Source: Prosthecodimorpha staleyi (lineage in GTDB: Bacteria > Pseudomonadota > Alphaproteobacteria > Rhizobiales > Ancalomicrobiaceae). Taken from it: a DNA stretch of 64,000 nucleotides. Made by a program: the position numbers and the translations under genes. The stretch is taken from the NCBI RefSeq assembly GCF_018729455.1, contig NZ_JAHHZF010000006.1, positions 258,942-322,941 of the forward strand, read 5' to 3'. A model generated the notes under the pieces. It saw nothing but the letters and a program-made list of their open reading frames with translations. It ran no database searches and was not told the DNA's origin. Positions 1-10,357 of the stretch are shown piece by piece (position 1 is the first letter of the stretch; each line of letters opens with the position of its first letter).

Positions 1-293
1 GGCTCCAGCCGTTCCATCAGATCGCGCCAGCGCGCCATGGCCTCGCGCACGAAGCGGTCCTGGGCATCCTCAGGCGGGCGTTCTTCGAGCAGGCCGACCA
101 CGCGCAGGATGTCGAAGGCCTTGGCGAGCGTCAGGGTCGTCTCGCCGCGCTCGAAGGCCGCCAGGGTCGGGATGCTGACGCCAGCCAGCGCCGCGTGGTC
201 GCGCTGGGTCAGGCCCTCGGCCTTGCGGCGGCGCAGGGCCTCCGCGACGAGATCGGGCCAGGCGAGCGGGGTCAACCGAGCAGTCTCAGGCAT
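1..293 (-). CDS. XRE-family HTH protein, HipB-like (3' end outside window)
   Basis: This is a DNA-binding protein of the Cro/C1 type and probably the antitoxin partner of the HipA gene just upstream on the same strand. The visible 97 residues start MPETARLTPLAWPDLVAEAL. They contain a helix-turn-helix around residues 29-50 (TQRDHAALAGVSIPTLAAFE), with the usual short AxxAGVS-xPTLxxFE pattern. The ATG lies inside the end of hipA, so the two genes overlap by 22 bases and are probably translationally coupled. The order toxin then antitoxin is the reverse of the classical hipB-hipA order. The C-terminus is cut by the window start. The HTH is clear; the antitoxin role is inferred from the overlap. 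Confidence 0.75.
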   Translation of the reverse strand, partial: MPETARLTPLAWPDLVAEALRRRKAEGLTQRDHAALAGVSIPTLAAFERGETTLTLAKAFDILRVVGLLEERPPEDAQDRFVREAMARWRDLMERLE

Positions 294-1432
294 TGGCTCT
301 CGACGATCTCCGAAAAGCGATGGACGAAGCCATCCGGCGGCTCGCCCTGCGGCGGTCTGATCAGTGGCGCGGCCTTGGCGACGCCGCGCTTCAGATCGGC
401 GAATGCCTGCCGGATCGCCGGCGCCGGGAGGCCGATCTCGCGACCGAAATTCTCGAAATCCGCGCGGGCGATCTCGCCCGTCTGCCGCCGGCGTCCGCCG
501 AGCGCGAGCGCGAACTCGCCGTCGAAGCGATCGCCATAGACCAGCGTGTTGAGCACGTCATAGACCGGCGACAGGCGCAGCCCCTCAGGACGCTCCAACA
601 GGGAGAAGTTCTTCAGATGCGCATCGCAATTGCCAATCAGCGCATAGACGACGAGGCGGCGGAAGAAGCGCGCCAGATCGATCACCGGCCGCGCCGAATG
701 GCGCTTTATCGCGCCGGCCACATCCTCGTAGGACGCCTCGTACTTGCCGCGGTGGTTGTGCCCCTGCGGCCTGGACAGAATCTGGGCGCAGTCCTCCAGC
801 CGCAGCCGCTGTCCCCGCGCATCGCGGTCGAAGCGATGGACGATCAAGGCATGGTCGTCGAAGCCGCCGACGCCGCCGGCCTCGAAGGCGGTCACCTCGT
901 CCCGACCGAGCACGGCCGCCGTCCAGCGCAGGCTCAGCAGTTCGTTGCGCACGAAGGTCGGATTGGCGTCCGAGTTGAACTTGGCGATAAACGGCGCGGC
1001 GCCCTCGGCCGGCGCCGGGAGAAATCCCGTGGCACCGCGGACGACGAGCAGCTTGCGCTGGACGCCCGACACGGTGCGGCCCGGATTGACGGTCGGGTCG
1101 ATGACGGCGTCGGATCGCCCCTCCCCGGTCTCCGCCGCAACGCTGATCGCCCCGATGCAGTCGGCGCCGTAGCGGACGAGCAGGCCGAAATCATCCTCGA
1201 TGGCCAGCCGTGCGACCCGCGCCTGCCCCTCGCGCAGCCAGCCTTCCGTGCCGAGATGCTCGAACACCGGATGCAGGCCGACCGGCCAGTCATGCTCGCG
1301 GCAGGTCGCCGGCAGCGCGCAGGCGATGTCCTGCTGCCAGCCGGCATCGTAGTCGAAACGCGTGCCGCGTTCCGTCTCGATCAGATGCCCGGCCGGCTGG
1401 CCCTTGAACAGGATCCTGGCGATGCGCCCCAT
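272..1432 (-). CDS. hipA: HipA-family serine/threonine kinase toxin
   Basis: HipA toxins are kinases that phosphorylate targets such as glutamyl-tRNA synthetase and cause growth arrest; a HipB protein neutralises them. The product is 386 residues when started at MGRIARILFKG; an in-frame ATG seven codons upstream is also possible. The N-terminal HipA domain carries the FxYDxxW pattern (residues 26-32). An SGVQRK segment (122-127) corresponds to the ATP-binding loop region. The catalytic loop GNCDAHLKNF is at 267-276 (Asp270), and the metal-binding YD of SPVYDVL is at 291-292. All key residues are present, so the kinase should be active. The gene overlaps the downstream XRE gene, and four TTTCATTTC-like sites lie upstream of it. 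Confidence 0.88.
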   Translation of the reverse strand: MGRIARILFKGQPAGHLIETERGTRFDYDAGWQQDIACALPATCREHDWPVGLHPVFEHLGTEGWLREGQARVARLAIEDDFGLLVRYGADCIGAISVAAETGEGRSDAVIDPTVNPGRTVSGVQRKLLVVRGATGFLPAPAEGAAPFIAKFNSDANPTFVRNELLSLRWTAAVLGRDEVTAFEAGGVGGFDDHALIVHRFDRDARGQRLRLEDCAQILSRPQGHNHRGKYEASYEDVAGAIKRHSARPVIDLARFFRRLVVYALIGNCDAHLKNFSLLERPEGLRLSPVYDVLNTLVYGDRFDGEFALALGGRRRQTGEIARADFENFGREIGLPAPAIRQAFADLKRGVAKAAPLIRPPQGEPPDGFVHRFSEIVESQCLRLLG

Positions 1433-1520
1433 GGCGAAACCATAACTCCACACGGAGCCGAATGCGCGGCTCCGCTCCCTATTTCAGGAGTCATAGCTTA
1501 ATTTTCAAGGACCCGATCCG

Positions 1521-1636
1521 GAAAATGAAGCCTCAGCTTTCATTTCCAAGAACGATGCCCAAAAATGAAATCATACCTTCATATGGAAAGGGGAAGGCGC
1601 GGATCGCCCCAGAGGACGAAGCTATGCTTTCATTTC
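1521..1636. promoter_or_regulatory. Four TTTCATTTC-type sites upstream of hipA
   Basis: The 270-base gap between hipA and ettA is unusually AT-rich. It holds GAAAATGAA (1521-1529), TTTCATTTC (1538-1546), AAAATGAAA (1562-1570) and TTTCATTTC (1628-1636). The first two are inverted with respect to each other. Repeated half-sites upstream of a toxin-antitoxin operon are typical autoregulatory operators, so these are candidate sites for the XRE protein. This is a sequence observation with an inferred role. Confidence 0.45.
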
Positions 1637-1706
1637 GGATCGGTCGAAACCCGCGCTTCGACCGGCTTGGCGGCACCGGCGCGCGGACGCGCCGGTGGCT
1701 GGGGCA

Positions 1707-3374
<1,668 letters not shown>

Positions 3375-3691
3375 GAGCCTCGCTGCCTCTCGTCCGGTCG
3401 GAAGGGTCGGGTCGCAGTGGCGGCCGGTCGGCCGCGCGACGTCGGGCACACATGTAGCGACAGCCCCGGCCCGGAGCAATGGCCGGAAATGGCCGTGCGC
3501 CGCCCCTGGAGGGCGCGACGTCGCGATGCGTACCCGCGCGCGGACGCGAATCGGCAATCCTAAAGGGCGACAGTGCGGTCAATTTGTTCAGGGTTTATTT
3601 TTCGTTAAGATCTGTGGTATTTTTGTGATTGCGCACAATTTGCGCACTGCTAGGTTACATTGTTATTTTAATATCTACTGGAGATAGTCAG
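3375..3691. other. Intergenic region with AT-rich promoter stretch
   Basis: The gap between divergent ettA and the lipoprotein gene holds no supported gene. Its right half (about 3585-3690) is AT-rich in a GC-rich context and is the likely promoter region of the lipoprotein gene. It contains the tandem sites TTGCGCAC at 3629-3636 and 3640-3647, spaced 11 bp, about one helical turn. Confidence 0.5.
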
Positions 3692-4636
3692 ATGCGTGGG
3701 CTGCGGACAGCCGCCGCGATTGCGATCGCGTGCGCGCTCGGAGGGTGTCAGGCGGGAATTTTCCGCGAATGGTCGATGGACGGAGGCTCCAGCCTCAGCC
3801 TCGACGCCAGCCAGCGGCTGGTTTTCGTCACTGAACGTGGCGGGCGCAACGGGGATCGCCGGGTAGTCTGTGCGGAACCGAGCCCGGACAGCATCACCTC
3901 GCTGGCGGCAACCCTGTCGGCCAGCGGCGGGGCCAATTCCGACGTGACCCGACCAGCCCCCGTGCGCTCGGACGGCGCGGCCGGCGACGGAACCGCCGCG
4001 GGGACGGGCGGCACGATCACGTCCAAGCAGGCGGTTCAAGCCGGCATTTCGGCGGCCTATGGCGAGAACGCGGCCTATGTCGGCATGCGGACGCAAACCA
4101 TCCAACTGCTGCGCGACGGCCTGTTCCGGGCCTGCGAAGCCTACATGAACGGCGCCATCGACGAGACGCAGTACAACCTGCTGCTCGTCAACATGCCGCG
4201 CACCATGGCGGCCTTGGTGGCTATGGACGGACTGACCGCACGGCCTTCGGCACCACCCTTTGCCCTCGGTGCACCAACCGTATCCGCTCTCGTGACGCCG
4301 GCCGCGGCCGGAGCGCCGCAGTCGGGCGGTGCTCCGGCGCCGATCAGTGAATCGAAAGTCACGAACAACACGCAGAATACGATTACAATCCAACCCAATA
4401 CGGTCAATGATAAAGCATCGGACGCTGTTCGCGATATCGCGCTCAGTATGACGGAGCATCAAACCGTGCACAGCGCCTGCATGGCGATCATGGCGTCGAA
4501 CAAGGATCCGCATCAAATCTACGACCAGCATTTCGAGGCCGTTGCCGCCATGTGCCGGCAGTTGTTCAAGGGACTGCCGGAAATCTACGCGTGGAAGGCC
4601 AAACAGGAGGCCATCCGGGCGGCCAAGAAACCGTGA
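3692..4636 (+). CDS. Putative lipoprotein of unknown function
   Basis: The 314-residue product begins MRGLRTAAAIAIACALGGC. This is a lipoprotein signal peptide with the lipobox LGGC and lipidated Cys19. The start is chosen because of this signal and a GGAG at the right distance upstream (about 3679-3683). A Gly/Ala/Ser-rich low-complexity stretch follows near residues 75-115. A second disordered, Asn/Thr-rich stretch (NNTQNTITIQPNTVNDKASD) precedes a more ordered C-terminal part with several Cys, Met and His residues. I recognise no known domain. It stands alone, divergent from ettA, and is probably anchored in an envelope membrane. Confidence 0.75.
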   Translation: MRGLRTAAAIAIACALGGCQAGIFREWSMDGGSSLSLDASQRLVFVTERGGRNGDRRVVCAEPSPDSITSLAATLSASGGANSDVTRPAPVRSDGAAGDGTAAGTGGTITSKQAVQAGISAAYGENAAYVGMRTQTIQLLRDGLFRACEAYMNGAIDETQYNLLLVNMPRTMAALVAMDGLTARPSAPPFALGAPTVSALVTPAAAGAPQSGGAPAPISESKVTNNTQNTITIQPNTVNDKASDAVRDIALSMTEHQTVHSACMAIMASNKDPHQIYDQHFEAVAAMCRQLFKGLPEIYAWKAKQEAIRAAKKP

Positions 4637-4721
4637 TGCCGCGGAGCGACCGATCAAGACCCGAAACATCGCGCGCCTGCCATCCTGGCCTCTACCGGCA
4701 GGCGCACGGCCGGAAACGGCA

Positions 4722-4910
4722 TCAGGCCGCGGGCGTGACGCTGGTTGGCTCCGCCCAAAGCCCATCCCCCTGCGCCTCGCCCGGGTAGGCGGACTGCATC
4801 AGGGCCAGAAAGCCGATTGCGCGATCGCGGTCGGCTGCCGCGCGGGTCAGGCTGAGTAGACGGATGGACTGGCCGTCGTGACGAATGATGCTGATCGTTC
4901 GGCGGTTCAT
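4722..4910 (-). CDS. Small hypothetical protein
   Basis: This open frame encodes 62 residues starting MNRRTISIIRHDGQSIRLLS, with an in-frame ATG five codons upstream. The composition is plausible for a real small protein, with an ordered N-terminal half and an Ala/Gly-rich tail. It lies alone between the lipoprotein gene and the patatin gene. No family is recognised, and it may be a chance ORF in GC-rich DNA. Confidence 0.35.
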   Translation of the reverse strand: MNRRTISIIRHDGQSIRLLSLTRAAADRDRAIGFLALMQSAYPGEAQGDGLWAEPTSVTPAA

Positions 4911-5182
4911 GTCGATGCCTCCCATCCTCGACGGACGGAGCGGGCCTCAGCCGCGCTCCCTCCTGGTTTCCGTCCCGATCGTTTCGGGGCTCGCAGCGTC
5001 GGGCTTCAGCTCCGGCGGGAACCTCCGCGACGCGTCCCCTTCCGGGGGCGCACCGCAACTTGGGGACAGGTTAGGACGATGCTGCCGAACCGGGACTGAA
5101 GCGCGCCTTCAGCGGGCGTTCAGGCGATCGGGCCGGCTTTCGCGGGGGCCACCGATGTCCCGCGCCGGCCTCAACGGCCGCC

Positions 5183-6565
5183 TCAGTGGCTTTCCGCCGA
5201 GCCGAGCACGCGGATCGCCGCATTGGCGCCGCCTTCGATGCTCGCCTTGACCTCGGCGGGATCGAGCACGAAACGGGTCGGGATCCGGCCAAGCGTTTGC
5301 GCGGTGCCGGCATCGAGATCCTCGAAGGCGATCCGTTCGACCCGAACCGACACCTTCCGGCAGTCCCAGCCCTCGGTCGAGCCGCGGATGCGCGCCACCT
5401 CGTCCGGATTGAGCGCGCAGCGCCACGTCTTCAGACGCGCCTCCCAGGCCTGCATCTGCAGGCGCAGCACTTCGAACGAGTTGCGCACGGCGGAATCGAT
5501 CGCCGTATCGGTCACGGCCTCGAGCAGCGCCGAGCCGCTCGGACCCTCCAGGGTCTTGGCGTAGTCCGACGGCAGCGTGCGGCCGGAATCGACGACCACG
5601 AAGATGAACTTCTCCACCACCACCGCATCGTCCCGGCTGAGCGGCTTGAACGGCTCGGTCGCGGCGGCGAGCGAGATATTGAAACCGGCCAGGCCCCAGT
5701 TGTCGGTCAGCCCGCCGTCGAGCAGCTTGACGAAGGCGACCTGGCCGATGTCGCGGTACTTGCGCAGCGCCGCGATATAGTTGCGCACGATCGGAGACGC
5801 ATCGCGCCGGCGCGCCATATCCTCGAGATGATCGGGCAGCTTGAAGCCGCACTTGTCGGCATAGGACTTGATCACCACCGGGGCGAACACGATCGGCACC
5901 GCGGCCGAGGCGGCGACTGCCTCGGCGATCGGGTAGCTCGACAGATCCGAGCAGATCGAACCGAACGTCACCGGCTCGAAGATGAACGGCGTCTTGGAGG
6001 TGATGTCCGAGGCATTGATCCACACGACCGGGCGGCCGGGCCGGTTCAGGTCGCGGAAGGTGGCGTTGCCGAACAGGTTCTTTTTCAGCCAGGCCGGAAA
6101 GCCGTTGCGGTCATTGACGCCGGAATCGAGCGCGCGGGTGATGTTGGTGACCGAATAGAACGAGCGACGCAGCGATTCTTCAGCGTCGCGATAGAGGAAG
6201 CGCTGCTCGAAATCGCCGAGGCCGGCGCGCCCCCTGAGCCCGAACCACGCTGCCGTGACCGACCCGCCCGACACGCCCGAAACGAACCGGACCTGATCCA
6301 GCATCGAGCCGCCGCCCTCGACCGGGACACGTTCCAGCCCGCGCAGCACACCATAGGAGAATGCCGAGGCCCGCATGCCGCCGCCCGAAAAGGCGAGGCC
6401 GACGATGGTCGGCCGCAGCGTGTCGTCGCCGCCGACCGTATTGGTCGGCGTGAGGACCGGCATCGCGGTCGGCTCGTTGACGGGCGTGATGTCGAGCGAA
6501 GCGCAGGCCGACAGGCCGCCGGTCAGCACGGCGGCAGCGAGAACGGCTCGAAGGGTCGGGACCAT
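5183..6565 (-). CDS. Patatin-like phospholipase family lipoprotein
   Basis: Patatin-type enzymes are lipid acyl hydrolases with a Ser-Asp dyad. The 460-residue product starts MVPTLRAVLAAAVLTGGLSAC, a lipoprotein signal with lipobox LSAC and Cys21, so it is membrane-anchored outside the cytoplasm. The patatin domain shows the oxyanion loop FSGGGMRASAF, the nucleophile elbow GVSGGS (GxSxG with an extra Gly), and the catalytic Asp in LLDGGLTDNW. All catalytic elements are intact. The start was moved 28 codons into the open frame to reach the lipoprotein signal. The gene is divergent from the DUF2336 gene. Substrate unknown. Confidence 0.87.
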   Translation of the reverse strand: MVPTLRAVLAAAVLTGGLSACASLDITPVNEPTAMPVLTPTNTVGGDDTLRPTIVGLAFSGGGMRASAFSYGVLRGLERVPVEGGGSMLDQVRFVSGVSGGSVTAAWFGLRGRAGLGDFEQRFLYRDAEESLRRSFYSVTNITRALDSGVNDRNGFPAWLKKNLFGNATFRDLNRPGRPVVWINASDITSKTPFIFEPVTFGSICSDLSSYPIAEAVAASAAVPIVFAPVVIKSYADKCGFKLPDHLEDMARRRDASPIVRNYIAALRKYRDIGQVAFVKLLDGGLTDNWGLAGFNISLAAATEPFKPLSRDDAVVVEKFIFVVVDSGRTLPSDYAKTLEGPSGSALLEAVTDTAIDSAVRNSFEVLRLQMQAWEARLKTWRCALNPDEVARIRGSTEGWDCRKVSVRVERIAFEDLDAGTAQTLGRIPTRFVLDPAEVKASIEGGANAAIRVLGSAESH

Positions 6566-6871
6566 GCGCGAAAGGGCCTCCGGACGGCGGGACGGCCGGC
6601 GAGGCGGGCCGGCGCGGGTGGCGAGATCGAACGAGAGCCCCGTTATCACCGGGAATAGGGCATGCGAAAGGCAGGCCCTCGGCAGACCGCGCGACCGAGC
6701 CCGAATTCGGGCCTCGCCGCCCGCCGCCGCCAGGCCGGCATGGTGACCGGATCGCTAATGCCTACCCCCGGTTTTTCTGCGGTCTGGATGTGAAACTGTA
6801 AATAAAAGCCATGATCTTCGCTTGTCGCTCCCCGTCTCGCGGCCTAGCCTCCGCCCGGGTGTGCAAGGCCG
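6566..6871. other. Divergent intergenic region, no further gene seen
   Basis: This gap separates the divergent patatin and DUF2336 genes. The part near 6760-6810 is locally AT-rich and probably holds the promoter of the DUF2336 gene. I see no supported small gene or strong repeat. Confidence 0.4.
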
Positions 6872-8080
6872 ATGCATCGTTTCATGAACAGTACCATTCC
6901 ATCCTTCGGCTCGCTGTCGCAATCGTTGGATCGCTATCTGTCGAGGCAGGTCCGCTGCCGGAGCGGCAACGACGCCCTGGCGCGCCAGCTCTCACTATTG
7001 TTCTCGATCACATGCGAAACGAGCGGACCCGACGAGATCGAGCAATTCGACCGAATCTTCAATCGACTGGTCGACGAGGCAGCAATCGATACGCGCGCCT
7101 TCCTGTCGGTTCAGTTCTCCGTTGCCGCCAGGGCGCCGCGCACCACCATCCGACGGCTGGCCCGGGACGTGATCGAAGTGGCCCGGCCGATCCTGGTGCA
7201 TTCGCCCCATCTGGACGATGCCGATCTGATGGCCGTCGCGGTCGACACCGGCCTCGCCCACATGGCGGCGATCGCCGAGCGTGCCGAACTGTCGGTCGTG
7301 GTGACCGATATCCTGGTCCGGCGCGGCGATGACGAACTGCGCCGCAAGGTCGCTGCCAATCATGGCGCCTTGCTGTCCGGTCAGGGCTTTCGCCGACTGT
7401 CCGAGCAGGCGCGCAGCGATGCGCGGCTCGAAGGCCATCTTGTCGAGCGCGAGGATCTGCCGGCGATCGTGGTCCGCTTCCTGGTCCGTCACGGGACCGG
7501 CAAGGCCCGAGACTGCTTCGCGACCACCGGCACCCTCGCCTCCGGACCGATCCGACGCGAGGAGGGTCCCCCGCCGGATTTCGTCCGGCGCTCCGTGGCG
7601 TCGTGGCTCGCCATCTATGATTTCGACGCCGCCGAGGCCCGCGTTGCAGTCTTTGCCGACCATGGCCAACGCGGTGAGCCGTTGCTGCTGCGCTTCGTCG
7701 CCGAGGAGCGCTTCCCCGAAGCGGCGGTTCTGCTAGCCCGCATGCTCGGCGCCGGTCGCGATGCGGTGGTGGGCTGGATGACGGACGCGGATCCGCAGGC
7801 CTTCCTGGTGGCCGCCCGAGCGCTTCCGCTGCAGGTGCGCACCGTCTCCGGACTGCTCAATATCGGCCCCTGGCGCCAAGGCCTGAACGGACGAGCCCGT
7901 CAATGTGCGATCCGCGGCTATCAGGCCCTTCGGATCGAGGCCTGCCGCCAGAAGCTGTCGGCGCTGAGCCGTCCGTCCGGCCATGCCGTATCGCAGCTGC
8001 CGGACGACCGGCCCGGCGATCGGGGCTGCGGCCTCGACGCGGATCGATGGCCTCTATATCCCGTCCCTGCCGAAGCCTGA
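6872..8080 (+). CDS. DUF2336 domain-containing protein
   Basis: DUF2336 proteins are alphaproteobacterial helical-repeat proteins; a few have been linked to motility or stress control but the function is not settled. The 402-residue product carries the family hallmarks: DVIEVARPILVHSPHLDDADL, AHMAAIAERAELS, VVTDILVRRGDDELRRKV, ANHGALLSGQGFRRLSEQA, and the DLPAIVVRFLV segment. The helical repeats cover roughly residues 80-330. There is no signal peptide, so it is cytoplasmic. The first ATG (MHRFMNSTIP) is used; the second, four codons on, is also possible. It stands alone. Confidence 0.8.
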   Translation: MHRFMNSTIPSFGSLSQSLDRYLSRQVRCRSGNDALARQLSLLFSITCETSGPDEIEQFDRIFNRLVDEAAIDTRAFLSVQFSVAARAPRTTIRRLARDVIEVARPILVHSPHLDDADLMAVAVDTGLAHMAAIAERAELSVVVTDILVRRGDDELRRKVAANHGALLSGQGFRRLSEQARSDARLEGHLVEREDLPAIVVRFLVRHGTGKARDCFATTGTLASGPIRREEGPPPDFVRRSVASWLAIYDFDAAEARVAVFADHGQRGEPLLLRFVAEERFPEAAVLLARMLGAGRDAVVGWMTDADPQAFLVAARALPLQVRTVSGLLNIGPWRQGLNGRARQCAIRGYQALRIEACRQKLSALSRPSGHAVSQLPDDRPGDRGCGLDADRWPLYPVPAEA

Positions 8081-8170
8081 CGACGGCAGGGGCCTCGGCA
8101 GGCCTTTGACGCGAGCGCCCCACCGGCCCTAAGGTCGCGGCCCGTCTCACCATTCCGGTCAGTCCCCTCC

Positions 8171-8917
8171 ATGCAGATCGACATCTCCGAACTGGTCGCC
8201 GCTTTCCCGGATTTCCGCGTCGCCGTGGTGGTCGCCTCCGATCTCGCCATTCCGGCCGTCAGGCCGCCGGGCCTGGCCAGCGTCATCGCCGAGCGCGAGG
8301 CCATGGCCCGCGATCGCTGGGGCGGCCTGGAACTGGCGCAGATCCCGGGCGTCGCGGTCTGGCGCGTCGCCTACAAGGGCTTCGGCATCAAGCGGACCGG
8401 CTATCGCTCCTCGGTCGAACGGATCGTCAAGAACGTGCTGGCCGGCCGCTCGATCCCGGAAATCAACGGCTTCGTCGACGCCTACAACGCGGTCTCGCTC
8501 AGCCATGTCTTCCCGCTCGGTGCCGACGACATGGCCCGCCTGACCGGCGACATCGCCTTCCGCTATGCCCGCGACGGCGACAGCTTCGTCGACATGGCCG
8601 CCTCCGGCGAGGAGGCGGAGGGTGCGGAGGCCGCCGCGCCGGCCGGGCCGGTCGAGGATCCGCCGAAGCCCGGCGAGGTGGTCTTCGCCGACGACGCCCA
8701 TGTGCTGTGCCGGCGCTGGAACTGGCGCCAGGATGCCCGCTCGCTGGTCTCCCCGGAGACGCGCAGCGCGCTGCTCACCGTGCAGGCCAACGGTACCGGC
8801 GATCTCGACGCCGCGGTCTCGGATGTCTGCGACCTGTTCGCCCGCTTCTGCAGCGCGACGACCGCCGTCACCGTCGCCGATCGCGGCCGGCCGCAGGCGA
8901 CCGTGCGCGGCACCTGA
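8171..8917 (+). CDS. B3/B4 tRNA-binding domain protein
   Basis: The 248-residue product resembles the free-standing B3/B4 domain family (COG3382), related to the editing region of the phenylalanyl-tRNA synthetase beta chain. The conserved core is at residues 56-130: PGVAVWRVAYKGFGIKRTGY, SSVERIVKNVL, IPEINGFVDAYNAVSLSHVFPLGADD. An Ala/Glu-rich linker (about 145-175) precedes the C-terminal part VLCRRWNWRQDARSLVSP. A role in hydrolysing or binding mischarged aminoacyl-tRNA or amino-acid adducts is inferred from the family and not shown here. It is followed by the convergent TetR gene. Confidence 0.82.
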   Translation: MQIDISELVAAFPDFRVAVVVASDLAIPAVRPPGLASVIAEREAMARDRWGGLELAQIPGVAVWRVAYKGFGIKRTGYRSSVERIVKNVLAGRSIPEINGFVDAYNAVSLSHVFPLGADDMARLTGDIAFRYARDGDSFVDMAASGEEAEGAEAAAPAGPVEDPPKPGEVVFADDAHVLCRRWNWRQDARSLVSPETRSALLTVQANGTGDLDAAVSDVCDLFARFCSATTAVTVADRGRPQATVRGT

Positions 8918-8942
8918 CGGCGATGGTTGCGGCAGGCCTGCT

Positions 8943-9614
8943 TCAGACGGGCTTGCCGGCCGGACAGCCGTCGATCGTGGCGAGCAGGATGCGCGCGGCC
9001 CAGGTGGCGCGCACGACGGCATAGCGGGGACCCGGCGGACGGCGCAGGCCGAGCAGGCGCTCGGTCGGCAGGTCGCCGGCCAGCAGGCCGAACCACACCC
9101 TGAGGGCCGACCGGGCATTGAGCGATCCGATCAGTCCGGCCCGGCCGGCAGCCGCGAACATCTTAAGCGCCGTTCGGGTCACCGGACGGCGCCCGGAATC
9201 GCGCAGGATGCGCGCCAGTTCCGGCTCGTTCTCCGCCTCCGCGATCGCCAGGCGGGTCAGCGCCATCGTGTCCGTGGCGAGCCCGCGTTCCAGAAAGGCC
9301 GCGCCGAACTCGATGAGCAGCGCCTGCAGCGAGGCACGATCTGTCGGCGCCGGCAGCACGGCGGCCGGCGACATCTGCGCCGCGCGATCCGAGATCAGGG
9401 CGGACAGAATGCCGGCCTTGGTGCCGAAGGCCGCGTAGATGTCGCGCTTGGAGACCTGCGCCACGCGCGCGACATCGGCGGTGGTCAGCGCCGCATAGCC
9501 CTTCTCGGCCAGGAGCCGGGCGGCCGCTTCGAGAATCCGCGTGCGCCGCATCTCCGCGCCCGAAGACGCTGGCCGTCCGGCAGTCCCCATGTCCGGGGCC
9601 GCAACCGGGCTCAT
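8943..9614 (-). CDS. TetR/AcrR-family transcriptional regulator
   Basis: The 223-residue protein has an N-terminal TetR DNA-binding domain (about residues 25-70: RRTRILEAAARLLAEKGYAA, TTADVARVAQVSKRDIYAAF, GTKAGILSALI) and a C-terminal ligand/dimer domain of the AefR/C_33 kind. Its ATG overlaps the stop codon of the glutathione S-transferase gene as ATGA, so the two genes form a coupled operon and the regulator probably controls it. An alternative start at MGTAGRP lies eight codons downstream. Ligand unknown. Confidence 0.88.
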   Translation of the reverse strand: MSPVAAPDMGTAGRPASSGAEMRRTRILEAAARLLAEKGYAALTTADVARVAQVSKRDIYAAFGTKAGILSALISDRAAQMSPAAVLPAPTDRASLQALLIEFGAAFLERGLATDTMALTRLAIAEAENEPELARILRDSGRRPVTRTALKMFAAAGRAGLIGSLNARSALRVWFGLLAGDLPTERLLGLRRPPGPRYAVVRATWAARILLATIDGCPAGKPV

Positions 9615-10234
9615 GGCCGTGTGGCTGCCACGCTCGGGCGCGCGGCCCAGCCGGCCATCGCGGCCTTCAGGGCGCCCGACGCCTCGATGATCGCGCCGCC
9701 CTCCGGCGTGCGGGCGACATAGTCGAGGATCGGAACCACATTGGCATCCGCATAGGTGAAGCCGTCCCCGACCAGGTGGCCGTTCTCGGCAACCGCGGCG
9801 GCGATCAGCCCGAGCGCCTTCTCCACCTGCGGCAGCACCGCGGCGATCTTGTCCCGGTCCGGACCGCCCTCCGGCGGCATCATGTAGGCGAGCACGTAGC
9901 GGCGGACGAGAATCTGATCGAGGGTCGTGTTGACGAGGCTGACCCATTGCTCGACCCGGGCGGCGGCGACCGGATCGGCCGGGATCATGCGCGGCCCCGC
10001 GAAGGCCGCCTCCAGATAGCCGACAATGGCGCGGGACTCGTAGAGTTCGAGATCGCCATGGCGCATCACCGGGATGCGGCCGAAGGGGTGGATCGCGTCG
10101 ACGGCGGCGCTGTGCGGCCTCACCGGCACGAGATCGTAGGCGATGCCCTTTTCTTCCGCCACGATGCGGCAGACGCGCACATAGGTCGAAAAGGGTGCCC
10201 CGATGATCTGAAGTCTGGACTCCGTCGTGTTCAT
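9611..10234 (-). CDS. Glutathione S-transferase family protein
   Basis: GSTs conjugate glutathione to electrophiles or reduce peroxides in the cytoplasm. The 207-residue product starts MNTTESRLQIIGAPFSTYVR. The thioredoxin-like N-terminal domain covers residues 8-82 with the GSH-binding cis-Pro (GRIPVMRHGDLELYESRAIV). An all-helical C-terminal domain includes DGFTYADANVVPILDYV, a typical GST_C N-capping box. A much longer open frame upstream is rejected because GST homology begins here. It is co-transcribed with the downstream TetR gene through an ATGA overlap, so it may be induced by the TetR ligand. Confidence 0.88.
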   Translation of the reverse strand: MNTTESRLQIIGAPFSTYVRVCRIVAEEKGIAYDLVPVRPHSAAVDAIHPFGRIPVMRHGDLELYESRAIVGYLEAAFAGPRMIPADPVAAARVEQWVSLVNTTLDQILVRRYVLAYMMPPEGGPDRDKIAAVLPQVEKALGLIAAAVAENGHLVGDGFTYADANVVPILDYVARTPEGGAIIEASGALKAAMAGWAARPSVAATRP

Positions 10235-10357
10235 ATCCCAGCCCCCCGACGCCGTTCTGCAAGCTTCCGTTAGAGCACGGTGAGACCCTTTCGCGCCAGC
10301 CCTCGCCCGCTCGTTGCCGTTGTGCCACGTTCCGCTGAACCGACCGAGCGTACCGCC

